64,000 nt of DNA from Microbacterium sp. SSM24 (GCF_025989145.1 NZ_JAPDNQ010000001.1:868001-932000); one strand, 5' to 3'; shown: positions 41,763 through 50,109, numbered from the stretch's first letter. The notes: generated by a model from the sequence alone, not told the origin. Numbers and translations: made by a program.

Positions 41763-42800
41763 TCAGATCGCTCCCGCTCTGCTGGCGGCCCAGCTGCTGA
41801 ATCGCTGCCGGAACTCGGTGAGGTCGGCGTGATCCCGATGGGGATGGACGTTGTTCGTGAGCAGGGCCGCGGCAAGTCGGCGGCGGGGATCGGCGAGCCA
41901 CATCGTCCCGGTGAAACCCACATGACCGAACGCTTCGACATCGCCGAGGAACGCTGCATCGTTTAGCGCCGGTCCGAGAGCCTGACCGAACGCCGACCCG
42001 TGATGTGGTCGCAAGCCGTCCGTCGTCATCCAGGTACGGGCTTGCGATTCGTAGAGGCGATCGTCTGTGAAGCTCTCTGCGAACGCGAGCACGTCCTCGG
42101 CGGATCCGAACAGGCCCGCGTTGCCGACGCACCCGCCCAGATAGCGGTTCAGCTCGTCGTGCACCTCGCCCCGCAGCATCCCGGCCCCTGCCCACGGCTG
42201 GGCCTCGGTGGCAGCCGCCCGGGCGGGGTCGACAGGTCCGTATCGGACCGATGTCAGGTGGAGGGGCTGCGTGATGAGTTCGTCGAGCAGTGACGGCAGC
42301 GTGCTTCCCGTCGCCCGCTCGGCGACCGCACCGGCGGCGATGTAGCCGACGCAGGAGTATCTGTAGACCTCGTCCGGTTCGCTCTCGAGTGCCGTGGCCA
42401 GGAGCGCGCGCATCCGGTCCGGCGGGGGAGTCGAGACGTCTCGCCAGATGAAGGATTCCGCCGGCAGGCCCGAGACGTGGGTCAGCAGCATCCGCAGCGT
42501 GATCCGCTCGGCGCCCGGTCCCGTCCCGACGGGGAGGACGGTCGCGACCGGTTCGTCCAGGTTCACCCGACCCTGCGCCGCCAGCCGCGTGATCACGGCG
42601 GCAGTGAAGGTCTTCGACACGGACGCGAGATCGAAAACGGTGTCTGCCCGCACCGGCGTCAGATCGTCCCTGGCATGCGTCCCGGCGTAGGCGATGTGTC
42701 GTTCACCACCCACAGTGATGCCCGCGGCCGCGCCCGAGTACAGGCTCTGCTCGAGACCGTCCTCGAGCAGAGCCTGCAACTGAGCCTGGAGGCTGCCCAT
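41763..42800 (-). CDS. Serine hydrolase of the beta-lactamase/AmiE (YbbE-like) family
   Basis: A 345-residue class C beta-lactamase-like hydrolase: S-x-x-K in LASVSKTFTAA (about 58-68), a Tyr-containing YSCVGYIAAG (the Y-x-N position reads YSC) and HVGFTGTM in place of the usual HTG. No signal peptide is clear. In Bacillus subtilis the murQ operon holds a protein of this kind (YbbE/AmiE), an N-acetylmuramyl-L-alanine amidase that frees MurNAc from peptide; the same role is inferred here. It could instead be a D-stereospecific peptidase or esterase. Confidence 0.8.
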   Translation of the reverse strand: MGSLQAQLQALLEDGLEQSLYSGAAAGITVGGERHIAYAGTHARDDLTPVRADTVFDLASVSKTFTAAVITRLAAQGRVNLDEPVATVLPVGTGPGAERITLRMLLTHVSGLPAESFIWRDVSTPPPDRMRALLATALESEPDEVYRYSCVGYIAAGAVAERATGSTLPSLLDELITQPLHLTSVRYGPVDPARAAATEAQPWAGAGMLRGEVHDELNRYLGGCVGNAGLFGSAEDVLAFAESFTDDRLYESQARTWMTTDGLRPHHGSAFGQALGPALNDAAFLGDVEAFGHVGFTGTMWLADPRRRLAAALLTNNVHPHRDHADLTEFRQRFSSWAASRAGAI

Positions 42801-42806
42801 CCGCCC

Positions 42807-43826
42807 TCAGACTGCCTCGACGTTCACGGGCTCGCCGGACTCGATCGAATCGAGGATCGCTCGCAGCACCGCCGTCACCTGGAGACCTTCCTCCCCCGTC
42901 GCGAGGACCTCGCCGCGACCATGTGCCGCATCGACGAACTGTGCGATCGCATCCAGCACGAACCCGGTGAGCCGCGGACCGTACGGAGGGACCAGGACGG
43001 CCGGGTAGTCCAAGGAGTCGGCCGTGTGGATCTCGACCGTGCGGTTGTGGGTGGTGTCGATGTAGACCGCGCCATCGGAGCCGAGCACCTCGAACTTGAG
43101 GTCGGTGTTGGTGGGGTTCCCCGCGGGGAGGATCCAGGCGTGCTCGAACACGGCCAGCGCCCCGGACTCGAACTCGGCCATGATCACGAAGAGGTCGGGC
43201 GTGTTGATTCCGCGCGCCTCCAGGGTCCCGGTCAGCGCGCGAGCGGTCACCTTCACGATGCGCTCGCCCACGATCCACTGCGCCACGTCGACCATGTGAC
43301 TGGCAAGGAACCACAGCGATGACGACGAGGACGCCCACTTGATCATCGAGGCGATGGTGACCGTGTTGCTCAGTCGCGCGTAGACGTACTTGACCTGGCC
43401 GACTCGCCCGTCTCGGACAGCCTGGTAGGCGTCGACGAACGGCGGGTTGACCCGGTTGTGGAAGTCCACCATGAGGATGCCGCCGCCCTCTTTCGCGGCG
43501 TCGACGATGGCCTTCGCGTCCTCGACGCTGGTCGCGAGCGGCTTCTCCACGAGGAGGTGCTTGCCCGCCTTCGCGGCGGCGACGGCCGGCGCCGTGTGGA
43601 GGTGGTCGGGGGTCGCGACGGACACCGCCTCGAGTCCGTCGATGGCGAGGAACTCGTCGATGTCGGTGAACACCGGGACGGGCCCGGACGCGAAGTTCGC
43701 GACCGCGTTCTCGGCCAGCTCGCGATTGAGGTCGAGGACGCCGACGAGTTCGACGTCGGGGTGCCGATCGAAGGCTTGGATGTGACGGGACCCGAAGGTC
43801 CCGGCGCCGATGACGCCGAACTTCAT
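42807..43826 (-). CDS. Gfo/Idh/MocA-family oxidoreductase
   Basis: A 339-residue NAD(P)-dependent oxidoreductase: N-terminal Rossmann fold GVIGAGTFGSRH (about 4-15), the family EKPLATS motif (about 92-98) with the catalytic Lys, HMVDVAQWIVG (about 175-185) with the conserved His, and a C-terminal beta-sheet domain. Members act on free sugars, sugar acids or amino-sugar derivatives. Coupled by 4-nt overlap to nagK and 6 bp from the serine hydrolase gene, it probably handles an amino sugar or a disaccharide variant in the same salvage route; the exact reaction is not readable. Confidence 0.87.
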   Translation of the reverse strand: MKFGVIGAGTFGSRHIQAFDRHPDVELVGVLDLNRELAENAVANFASGPVPVFTDIDEFLAIDGLEAVSVATPDHLHTAPAVAAAKAGKHLLVEKPLATSVEDAKAIVDAAKEGGGILMVDFHNRVNPPFVDAYQAVRDGRVGQVKYVYARLSNTVTIASMIKWASSSSSLWFLASHMVDVAQWIVGERIVKVTARALTGTLEARGINTPDLFVIMAEFESGALAVFEHAWILPAGNPTNTDLKFEVLGSDGAVYIDTTHNRTVEIHTADSLDYPAVLVPPYGPRLTGFVLDAIAQFVDAAHGRGEVLATGEEGLQVTAVLRAILDSIESGEPVNVEAV

Positions 43827-44770
43827 GATGCTCCTATGGATTGGTGGGATCGCTGAGGTGGAAGGCTGATGAGGTATGGGGGGCGAGAGCGGACGGCGCC
43901 CGTCGAGGCGCGCTGAGCGAAGGCGACCGCGCCATCGAGCGGAGTCCCTGCGTCGACCGCGAGGACGAGATCGGGCCCGAGCTCGCGGACGTGTCGTGTG
44001 AAGGCCTCCGCGATCACCTCGTCGCGGGAGAGCCCGCCCACGAGCGCAAGCCGCGGCGAGATCGCCTCGCCCATCACGCTGAGCCCCGTCTGGGCGAGTT
44101 CTCGCGCTGCCGCAGAGATGATCTCCTGTGCGATCACGTCGCCGCGGCGAGCCGCGGCGGAGACCTGGGGCGCGAACGCTGCGAGCACGCTGGCGGGATT
44201 CGGTGCGGAACGCACCGCCTCGGGGACTCGGAGCGGGTCGCCGAACCGCTCGCGGAGGCCATCCAGGAGTGCCGGGGAAGCACCGGGTCGGCCGTCCACT
44301 GAGCGCAGAGCGGCAGACAGCCCCCGAGCGCCGATCCACGCAGCGCCACCGTCGTCCCCGAGCTCATGGCCCCAGCCGTCCGAACGCCGCCAGGTCTGTT
44401 CGAAGTCGGTGCCGAAGGCGATGACTCCGGTGCCGGCCGCGACAATCGCACCGCCGGTCGAACCCCACGCCCCCATGACGGCGGCAACGGCGTCCGAGAC
44501 GACCACGATCACCGCATCCGGCCAGAGCGTCGCGGTCGCTTCGCCGAGCACGTCGGGATCCCCGAGCGAGATCAAGCCGGCCGCGCTGACGGCCACGGCT
44601 GTCACGGACTCTCCGGCCGGCGCGCGCCGCGCGAGGGCACGCACGGCGTCCGCGTGCGCGGCGTGCCCGCCGATGACGGCGAAGGGGGGACCCTCAGCCT
44701 CGATGCGACGGTCGCCCACGACAGCGATCCGGGAGCCCGAACCGCCGAGATCGATCCCGATGACCGCCAT
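43823..44770 (-). CDS. nagK: N-acetylglucosamine kinase (BadF/BadG/BcrA/BcrD ATPase family)
   Basis: A 315-residue ASKHA-fold kinase. GIDLGGSGSRIAV (about 5-17) is phosphate motif 1, VAAGTGVIAFG (about 113-123) the second and GWGHELGDDGGAAWIG a conserved loop of the GlcNAc-kinase branch; VGGLSRD near 240 is the adenosine motif. It should phosphorylate GlcNAc (and perhaps MurNAc) imported by the ABC system. The order murQ-nagK at the head of the operon with a divergent MurR-like regulator supports amino-sugar use. The symbol is given for function; bacterial NagK and MurK overlap in this family. Confidence 0.82.
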   Translation of the reverse strand: MAVIGIDLGGSGSRIAVVGDRRIEAEGPPFAVIGGHAAHADAVRALARRAPAGESVTAVAVSAAGLISLGDPDVLGEATATLWPDAVIVVVSDAVAAVMGAWGSTGGAIVAAGTGVIAFGTDFEQTWRRSDGWGHELGDDGGAAWIGARGLSAALRSVDGRPGASPALLDGLRERFGDPLRVPEAVRSAPNPASVLAAFAPQVSAAARRGDVIAQEIISAAARELAQTGLSVMGEAISPRLALVGGLSRDEVIAEAFTRHVRELGPDLVLAVDAGTPLDGAVAFAQRASTGAVRSRPPYLISLPPQRSHQSIGAS

Positions 44771-44771
44771 G

Positions 44772-45704
44772 TCATCCGTCCCCGGTGAGCCGACGGATGG
44801 CGTCCCGCACCGATCCGTGGGAAGCCTGGAGGGCAGCAGCAGCCGACTCTGCGGACACGGCTGCGACGGACGTCACGACGGCGACGCGGAGATCTCCTCC
44901 GGCGTCGTCGAGCAGCCGGGAGCTTTCCTCAGGCGACTCCCCCGTCACGTTCTCGAGAATACGCAGTGTGCGCTCCCGGAGCTTCCTGTTTCCGGCGACC
45001 ACCGCCACCATCAGATTCGAGTACGTGCGCCCCATCCTGACCATGAGAGTCGTGGAGAATCCGTTCAGGATGACTTTCGTCGCCGTTCCGGCCTTGAGGC
45101 GGGTCGAGCCGGTGAGCACCTCGGGACCGGTGTCGGCCACCACGACGTGGTCGGCCAGCTCCGCCAGCGGAGAATCCGGATTGCTGGTGACCAGTCCCGT
45201 GAGAGCGCCGACGTTCCGAGATGCGCGCAACGCTCCCTCGACGTAGGGCGTGGTGCCCGAGACCGCGAGACCGATCACGACATCGCCCGACCGCACCGAG
45301 TCCATCGCATCGCGGTGGCCGTCCGCGGCGGAGTCCTCGGACCCTTCGACGGCACGCGTGATCGCCTCCGCGCCGCCAGCGATGTGCGCCTGTACCTGAA
45401 GGGGATCGATGCCGAACGTGGGCACCAGCTCGGCAGCGTCGAGCACGCCGAGTCGCCCCGACGTGCCGGCACCGAAGTAGTGGACGCGGCCGCCGCCCCG
45501 AACACGGTCGACGGCGTCGTCGACGAGTGCGCCGAGGGCCGGGACCGTCTCGGCGACCGCCGTGATCGCCCGCTGGTCTTCGGCGTTGAGCAGTTCGAGG
45601 ATCTGGATCGTGCTCATGTCCTCGAGACCCGCCGAACGAGGGTTGCGCTCCTCCGTGGCGGGGGTGCGACGTGAGGCTTCGGACGTGGTGGCCATCGGAT
45701 CCAT
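44772..45704 (-). CDS. murQ: N-acetylmuramic acid 6-phosphate etherase
   Basis: A 310-residue SIS-domain etherase cleaving MurNAc-6-phosphate to GlcNAc-6-phosphate and D-lactate. The substrate loop HYFGAGTSGRLGVLDAAELVPTFG (cited here only as a site, about 75-98) and GLAVSGTTPYVEGALR (about 145-160) are diagnostic. The first of three closely placed starts (45704) is used; ATG 45695 is equally good. It leads the minus-strand operon and diverges from the MurR-like gene. Its D-lactate product matches the FAD/Fe-S dehydrogenase encoded at the end of the operon. Confidence 0.94.
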   Translation of the reverse strand: MDPMATTSEASRRTPATEERNPRSAGLEDMSTIQILELLNAEDQRAITAVAETVPALGALVDDAVDRVRGGGRVHYFGAGTSGRLGVLDAAELVPTFGIDPLQVQAHIAGGAEAITRAVEGSEDSAADGHRDAMDSVRSGDVVIGLAVSGTTPYVEGALRASRNVGALTGLVTSNPDSPLAELADHVVVADTGPEVLTGSTRLKAGTATKVILNGFSTTLMVRMGRTYSNLMVAVVAGNRKLRERTLRILENVTGESPEESSRLLDDAGGDLRVAVVTSVAAVSAESAAAALQASHGSVRDAIRRLTGDG

Positions 45705-45737
45705 TTCGCTTTCGGGACCCTCACCGTCGGACGGGAG

Positions 45738-45766
45738 GAAACTTTATTTCAGAATGCTAACATGTT
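45738..45766. promoter_or_regulatory. Candidate MurR/RpiR operator(s) upstream of murQ
   Basis: Two dyads lie in the 154-bp divergent region: GAAA-CTTTA-TTTC at 45738-45750 and the palindrome AACATGTT at 45759-45766, both in an AT-rich patch 34-62 bp from the murQ start. RpiR-family regulators often bind GAAA-N-TTTC dyads. A related GGAAACC/GGTTCC dyad precedes the binding-protein gene at 49904-49928. Confidence 0.5.
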
Positions 45767-45858
45767 GGGTAAGTCATTTACTAGCCCGATGGCGACGGAT
45801 CCCGACTCGCACGAGCGGTATGGTTCTGTCGGCCGCGTATGGGAAGGGGGTGGGGTCG

Positions 45859-46746
45859 ATGAACGAAGACGTCATGCAGGAACTGCGTGCCGCGGTTCCG
45901 GCGCTCAGGCCGTCCGAGCGTCGAGTGGCGGAGCTGGTGCTGCAGGATCCGGCGCGCGTGGTGAGTCTCTCGATCACGGACCTCGCCGAGCTGTGCGACA
46001 CGTCTGTGGCGTCCGTCGTGCGGTTCTGCCGCAGCCTCGGATACACCGGCTACGCGGAGTTCCGGCGCGAGCTGGCTTCCTCGGTGGGACGCGAGCAGGT
46101 GTCTCTCGGCCGCTTCGGAGTGTCCGACAGCGACATCGCCGCCGATGATGATGCTTCGGCGGTCATCGCCAAGATCGCCTTCCACGAGGCGCGGGCGATC
46201 GAGGCCACCGCCGCGGCGATCGACGCGACGGTTCTCGACGTGATCGCGGACGCGATCGTCGGCGCGCCGAGGGTGGACATCTATGGGGTGGCCTCCAGCG
46301 GAATCGCCGCAGCCGACCTCCAGCAGAAGCTGCACAGGATCGGGATGGTGGCGTTCGCCTGGAGCGACGTCCACCTCGCGTTGACCAGCGCCGCCGTGCT
46401 CACGCCCGGCTGCGTCGCCATCGGGTTCTCCCACAGCGGTCTCACCGTCGAAGTCGCCGACAGCCTCGCGGCGGCGCGCGACAGCGGCGCCACGACTGTC
46501 CTCGTGACGAACTTCCCCTCCTCGCCGATCGCCAAGGACGTCGATCACGTGCTCACCACGAGCGCGAGCGAGACGCGGTACCGGCCGGGCGCGATGTCGG
46601 GCCGGATCACGCAGCTGGCCGTGATCGACTTCCTTTTCGTGCGCGTCGCCCAGCAGCTCTCCGATCGTGCCGCGGAACCGCTTCAGCTCACGTACGACGC
46701 GGTGCAGACGCATCGCCTCAACTACGGTCGGCGCGGTCGCCGCTGA
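45859..46746 (+). CDS. MurR/RpiR-family regulator
   Basis: A 295-residue regulator: HTH_6 domain (about 1-77; LAELCDTSVASVVRFCRSLGY is the recognition part) and a SIS sugar-phosphate-binding domain (about 115-245; IYGVASSGIAAADLQQKL, IGFSHSGLTVEV). It is transcribed divergently from murQ and converges with the sugar permease gene. In E. coli MurR represses murQP and is relieved by MurNAc-6-phosphate; the same logic is expected here. An in-frame GTG 9 bp upstream is an alternative start. Confidence 0.92.
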   Translation: MNEDVMQELRAAVPALRPSERRVAELVLQDPARVVSLSITDLAELCDTSVASVVRFCRSLGYTGYAEFRRELASSVGREQVSLGRFGVSDSDIAADDDASAVIAKIAFHEARAIEATAAAIDATVLDVIADAIVGAPRVDIYGVASSGIAAADLQQKLHRIGMVAFAWSDVHLALTSAAVLTPGCVAIGFSHSGLTVEVADSLAAARDSGATTVLVTNFPSSPIAKDVDHVLTTSASETRYRPGAMSGRITQLAVIDFLFVRVAQQLSDRAAEPLQLTYDAVQTHRLNYGRRGRR

Positions 46747-46751
46747 CATGG

Positions 46752-47579
46752 CTACTTGAGGCTTCCGGCCGTCAGCCCCTTGACCAGCGGGCGTTGCATC
46801 GCCAGCACGAAGAGGACGATCGGTGCGAGGATCAGCACCGCGCCGGCGCACAACGGACCCCAGTTGACACCCTGGAAGGTGATGAACTGCGCGGCGAAGA
46901 CGGTCAAAGTCTGCGCTCGCGTCTGACCGAGCACGAGCGGGATGAGGAACGCATTCCACACCGCGATCGCCGTGAAGATCGCCACGGTCGCGATTCCGGG
47001 TGCGACCATCGGGATCAGGACGTAGCGGAAGAGCTTGAACCGATTCGCCCCGTCCACCACTGCCGCCTCCTCGATCTCGATCGGCGAACCGCGGAAGAAG
47101 GCGAGCATCAGCCAGGTGCCGAAGGGGATGCTCAGGCCCGCGAGGATGAGCGCGATCGGCCACCAGTTGTCGTAGGCCCCGATCGAACTCACCATGCGGA
47201 ACAGGGGGACGATCAGGACGACGCCGGGGATGACCTGCACGAGGACCATCACGGATGCCAGCGTGCGGCGCCCCGGGACGCGCAGGCGTGCGAACGCGTA
47301 GCCGCCGAGAGTCGCCACGATGACCACGATGAGCGTCGCAGCGAGCGTGATGACCGTGGACGTGACCGCCGCCCGCGCGAAGACCGGCGATGCGAACAGC
47401 TCCGCGTAGTTGGCCAGGGTCGGAGTGAAGGTGAAGGCGCGCTCGGCGGGAGCTGCGGCATCCTTGTTCGTCTTGAATGACGTCAGCAGTACCCAGAACA
47501 GCGGGAAGACCGCGAGGAGAGCGGCCACGATGAGGGCGAGCTGGACGATCGCATTGCCGGCCAGGCGACGGGTTCTCAT
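46752..47579 (-). CDS. Carbohydrate ABC transporter permease (MalG type)
   Basis: A 275-residue permease with six helices and a C-terminal-half EAA loop EIEEAAVVDGANRFKLFRYV (about 183-202), characteristic of MalG/CUT1 permeases. The N-terminal helix ALIVAALLAVFPLFWVLLTS is typical. Its ATG overlaps the MalF-type gene stop by 4 nt. It is the third gene of the binding-protein/MalF/MalG set. No ATPase gene follows, so a shared MsiK-type ATPase encoded elsewhere is presumed. Confidence 0.92.
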   Translation of the reverse strand: MRTRRLAGNAIVQLALIVAALLAVFPLFWVLLTSFKTNKDAAAPAERAFTFTPTLANYAELFASPVFARAAVTSTVITLAATLIVVIVATLGGYAFARLRVPGRRTLASVMVLVQVIPGVVLIVPLFRMVSSIGAYDNWWPIALILAGLSIPFGTWLMLAFFRGSPIEIEEAAVVDGANRFKLFRYVLIPMVAPGIATVAIFTAIAVWNAFLIPLVLGQTRAQTLTVFAAQFITFQGVNWGPLCAGAVLILAPIVLFVLAMQRPLVKGLTAGSLK

Positions 47580-48499
47580 ACTTTCGTCAATCTGATGTAG
47601 AGGAAGTAGACGGGGAACATCAGGAGAGCGAGCGCGATCGACATCGCCGCGCCGTCACTGAACTCGTAGAACTGGAACGTGGTGACGTAGGAGAGCATGG
47701 AGACCGTCTCCGTGGATGTTCCGGGCCCGCCCCGTGTCGTGCTGAAGACGATGTCGAAGATTCGCACGATGTCGATGCATCGGACGATCAGGGTCACCAT
47801 GATCACCGGTGCGAGTGCCGGGAGGACGACGTACCGGGTCGTCTGCCACCACCCTGCTCCGTCGATGGCTGCGGCCTCCAACGGCTCGTCCGACACACCG
47901 GCCATCCCGGCGACGAGCATCAGCATGACGAAGGGGATGTGCATCCACGCATCCAGCATCACGATCAGCGCTCGTGCGAGGAGCGGATCCGCGAAGAAGT
48001 TCACGTCCCACCCGAAGGCCCCGAGCATCGCGTTGATGATCCCGAGGTCGGGATTGAACATGAACTGCCAGATCAGCCCCACCACCACGGGGGTGAGGAG
48101 CATCGGGATCAGCAGAACGGTGCGCGCGATCTGGAAGCCGCGCAGCTGGCGGTGCAGGGCCACCGCCAGCAGGTACCCGAAGGTGAACTGGATGATCAGG
48201 CCCGCCACGACGAAGATCAGCGTCGTCCCGAGTGTGCCGAGGAACCGCGGAGTGAAGACCGCATCGATGTAGTTCTGGAATCCGACGAACCGCGACCCGT
48301 CGGAGTACAGGCTGACGTCGGTGAACGAGATCCACACCGCGTAGCCGATGGGGATGAGGCCGATCGCGAGCATGAACAGCCACGTCGGCGCAACGAAGCC
48401 CAGAGACTCCAGCGCCCCCCTGACGTTCCGCCGCCGCGGCACCCGGCCGGGGCCCCCGCGTGATGCGGGAGCCTCGACCGGCGCGAGTGAGACAGTCAC
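47576..48499 (-). CDS. Carbohydrate ABC transporter permease (MalF type)
   Basis: A 307-residue CUT1 permease: basic N-terminus, first helix SLGFVAPTWLFMLAIGLIPIG, six helices in all and the EAA loop PLEAAAIDGAGWWQTTRYVVL (about 208-228, shown only in part here). Start GTG 48499 overlaps the binding-protein stop as GTGA. Together with the MalG-type permease it should import an amino sugar or an oligosaccharide from cell walls. The substrate is inferred from the adjacent murQ-nagK-nagB operon and convergent MurR regulator. Confidence 0.92.
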   Translation of the reverse strand: MTVSLAPVEAPASRGGPGRVPRRRNVRGALESLGFVAPTWLFMLAIGLIPIGYAVWISFTDVSLYSDGSRFVGFQNYIDAVFTPRFLGTLGTTLIFVVAGLIIQFTFGYLLAVALHRQLRGFQIARTVLLIPMLLTPVVVGLIWQFMFNPDLGIINAMLGAFGWDVNFFADPLLARALIVMLDAWMHIPFVMLMLVAGMAGVSDEPLEAAAIDGAGWWQTTRYVVLPALAPVIMVTLIVRCIDIVRIFDIVFSTTRGGPGTSTETVSMLSYVTTFQFYEFSDGAAMSIALALLMFPVYFLYIRLTKV

Positions 48500-49800
48500 C
48501 CCTTGTACCGCCCGGATTGGACGAGGATGTTCATCAGCTGATCCTGGGCCGCGGCGAGACCTTCCTCACGACTCATCTGCCCAGTGGCGATGCTGTTGAG
48601 CGTCTGGCTGAGCGCCGTGATGATCTGCGACATCTCGGGGATGCGGTCGATGGGCACACCGGACTCGACGGACTCGCCGACGGCGGCCAGGTACGGAAGC
48701 TGCTCCAGGAACTCGGGGTTGGTCGTCGTCGAGATCCGGGCCGGCGGCGGCGCGCCTGCGTCGATGAAGGCGGCAGCGTTCTCCTTGCTCAGCGCCCAGG
48801 CGAGGAAGTCCCAGGCCGCAGCCTGGTGGGGCGAGGCACTGGAGATGCCCGCAACCCATCCGTACAGCACGGCGGCGGGGTCGTAGTCGCCGGCCGCCTG
48901 CATCGCGGGCGGGAACGTTCCGTAGTTGCCGGCGTTGGGGGACTCGTCGGGGTTGTTGATGGTGCTCCACCAGCCTGATGCGAGCGTCGTCATCTGCCCG
49001 ACGTCGAGCTGGCTGAAGGAATTCACGGCATCGAAGATCGTCGCGGACGCGGTTCCCGATGGTCCGTACTCGACGAGGTCGATGTAGCGGTCGAGTGCGA
49101 CGGCCGCGACCTCCGTGTCGAGCATCGGCCGGTACGTCTCGGGATCGAGGAGCCGTCCGCCGGAGCCGACCAGCACCGCGTTGAAGTGATGCGCGGAGCC
49201 CGATGCACCGTAGACGCCGACGGCACCGTAGTGACCCGCCTCCTTCAGCGCGTCCGCGTTGTCGTAGACGTCGTCCCACGTCACCGCCGCCTCGAGCCCG
49301 AGCTCGTCGTAGAGATCTGTCCGGATCCACTGCAGGTAGGGCTCGGTGGACAGCGGAAGCCCGTAGCTCACGCCATCCTGCTTCGCGTACTCCTTGAGCC
49401 CCTCGGGGAAGTCGTCGTAGTCGTAGTCGGCGTCGTCGGCGATGTAGTCGTCGAGCGAGAGGAGACCGTTCGCCGCGACGATCTGCGGAAGGGTGAAGCC
49501 GTCCACCTGCGCCATGTCGAAGGTCGACTCGCCACTCTGGCTGGCGAGGATGATGCGCGTCGCGAGCTGCTCGTAGGGCACTTCGACGAACTCGATCGCC
49601 ACCCCCGTCTCGGACTCGTACTCCGTGGCCAGAGCGCGCAGACCATCAGCGCTCGGGCTCGCGGTGACGAGCATCGTCAGCGAGTCGGGCGTGCCCTCTT
49701 CCTGCGGAACGCCTTCCGACGGGGTCGAGCCGGCGCTGCAGCCTGCCAGAACCATGGCCGCGGCAAGGCCCGCGACCAGCAGAACTCCTGATTTCTTCAC
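48496..49800 (-). CDS. Sugar ABC transporter substrate-binding lipoprotein (family 1)
   Basis: A 434-residue extracytoplasmic protein. The lipoprotein signal KKSGVLLVAGLAAAMVLAGC has the lipobox LAGC (Cys at about 20), followed by the SBP_bac_1 fold with FDMAQVDGFTLPQIVAAN, YGLPLSTEPYLQWIRTDL and GWVAGISSASPHQAAAWDFL. GTG 49800 is preferred to an upstream frame because the signal peptide begins there after GAGAGG. Presumed ligand: MurNAc, GlcNAc or a muropeptide-derived sugar. It heads the transporter transcript; an AT-rich dyad lies 104 bp upstream. Confidence 0.92.
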   Translation of the reverse strand: MKKSGVLLVAGLAAAMVLAGCSAGSTPSEGVPQEEGTPDSLTMLVTASPSADGLRALATEYESETGVAIEFVEVPYEQLATRIILASQSGESTFDMAQVDGFTLPQIVAANGLLSLDDYIADDADYDYDDFPEGLKEYAKQDGVSYGLPLSTEPYLQWIRTDLYDELGLEAAVTWDDVYDNADALKEAGHYGAVGVYGASGSAHHFNAVLVGSGGRLLDPETYRPMLDTEVAAVALDRYIDLVEYGPSGTASATIFDAVNSFSQLDVGQMTTLASGWWSTINNPDESPNAGNYGTFPPAMQAAGDYDPAAVLYGWVAGISSASPHQAAAWDFLAWALSKENAAAFIDAGAPPPARISTTTNPEFLEQLPYLAAVGESVESGVPIDRIPEMSQIITALSQTLNSIATGQMSREEGLAAAQDQLMNILVQSGRYKG

Positions 49801-49903
49801 TGTGTTGCCTCTCTCGATGATGGCGGGACCGCGGCAGACCTTGACGTCATCCGGGTGACTCCCGGGCTCGGGTGACAACACTTTACCGGCTCCTCACCAA
49901 AAA

Positions 49904-49928
49904 GGAAACCTTTTTACTTTTCGGTTCC
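49904..49928. promoter_or_regulatory. Candidate operator upstream of the sugar-binding-protein gene
   Basis: GGAAACC-N12-GGTTCC with a T-rich centre, in a markedly AT-rich island about 105-130 bp before the binding-protein start. It shares the AGGAAAC(C)TTT core with the site upstream of murQ (45737-45746), consistent with one MurR-like regulator controlling both units. Confidence 0.45.
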
Positions 49929-49974
49929 CTGAGGCAGGAGGAATCGGCACTCGAAGGAACTGTTGCGGGCCCCG

Positions 49975-50083
49975 TCAAGTCACGTACGCCCAGTGGACCA
50001 CCTGTGTGGCAACGGCTCCCGCCGAGATCGTGAGAGCGAGTCCTGCCAGAGCGATCGGCCAGCGCGGGTTCGCGGGGCTTCGA
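49975..50083 (-). pseudogene. C-terminal fragment of a small membrane protein related to the element protein at 10364-10729
   Basis: The minus strand reads NPRWPIALAGLALTISAGAV, about 12 more residues, then a stop at 49975. This aligns with the last 32 residues of the element membrane protein (WRTWPIALAGVVLTILAAF and on), with about half identical. There is no upstream portion or start. It ends next to the tRNA 3'-end remnant, so it looks like the edge of a decayed integrative element. Confidence 0.7.
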
Positions 50084-50085
50084 CA

Positions 50086-50109
50086 TGGCGGTGACGGTGG
50101 GATTCGAAC
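50086..50109 (-). other. tRNA 3'-end remnant (old attachment site)
   Basis: Read on the minus strand the 24 bases are a T-loop (GTTCGAATC), the 3' T-stem strand, the acceptor strand and an encoded CCA, much like the 3' end of a tRNA-Ser or tRNA-Leu. The sequence that should pair with the T stem on the 5' side is absent and no anticodon arm lies nearby. It is therefore not a tRNA gene but a residual attachment core of the kind left by tyrosine-integrase elements. Confidence 0.7.

Noticed and set aside
50086..50109. A complete tRNA gene
   Set aside because: Only the T-loop, one T-stem strand and the acceptor-CCA are present; the pairing strand, anticodon arm and D arm are missing.
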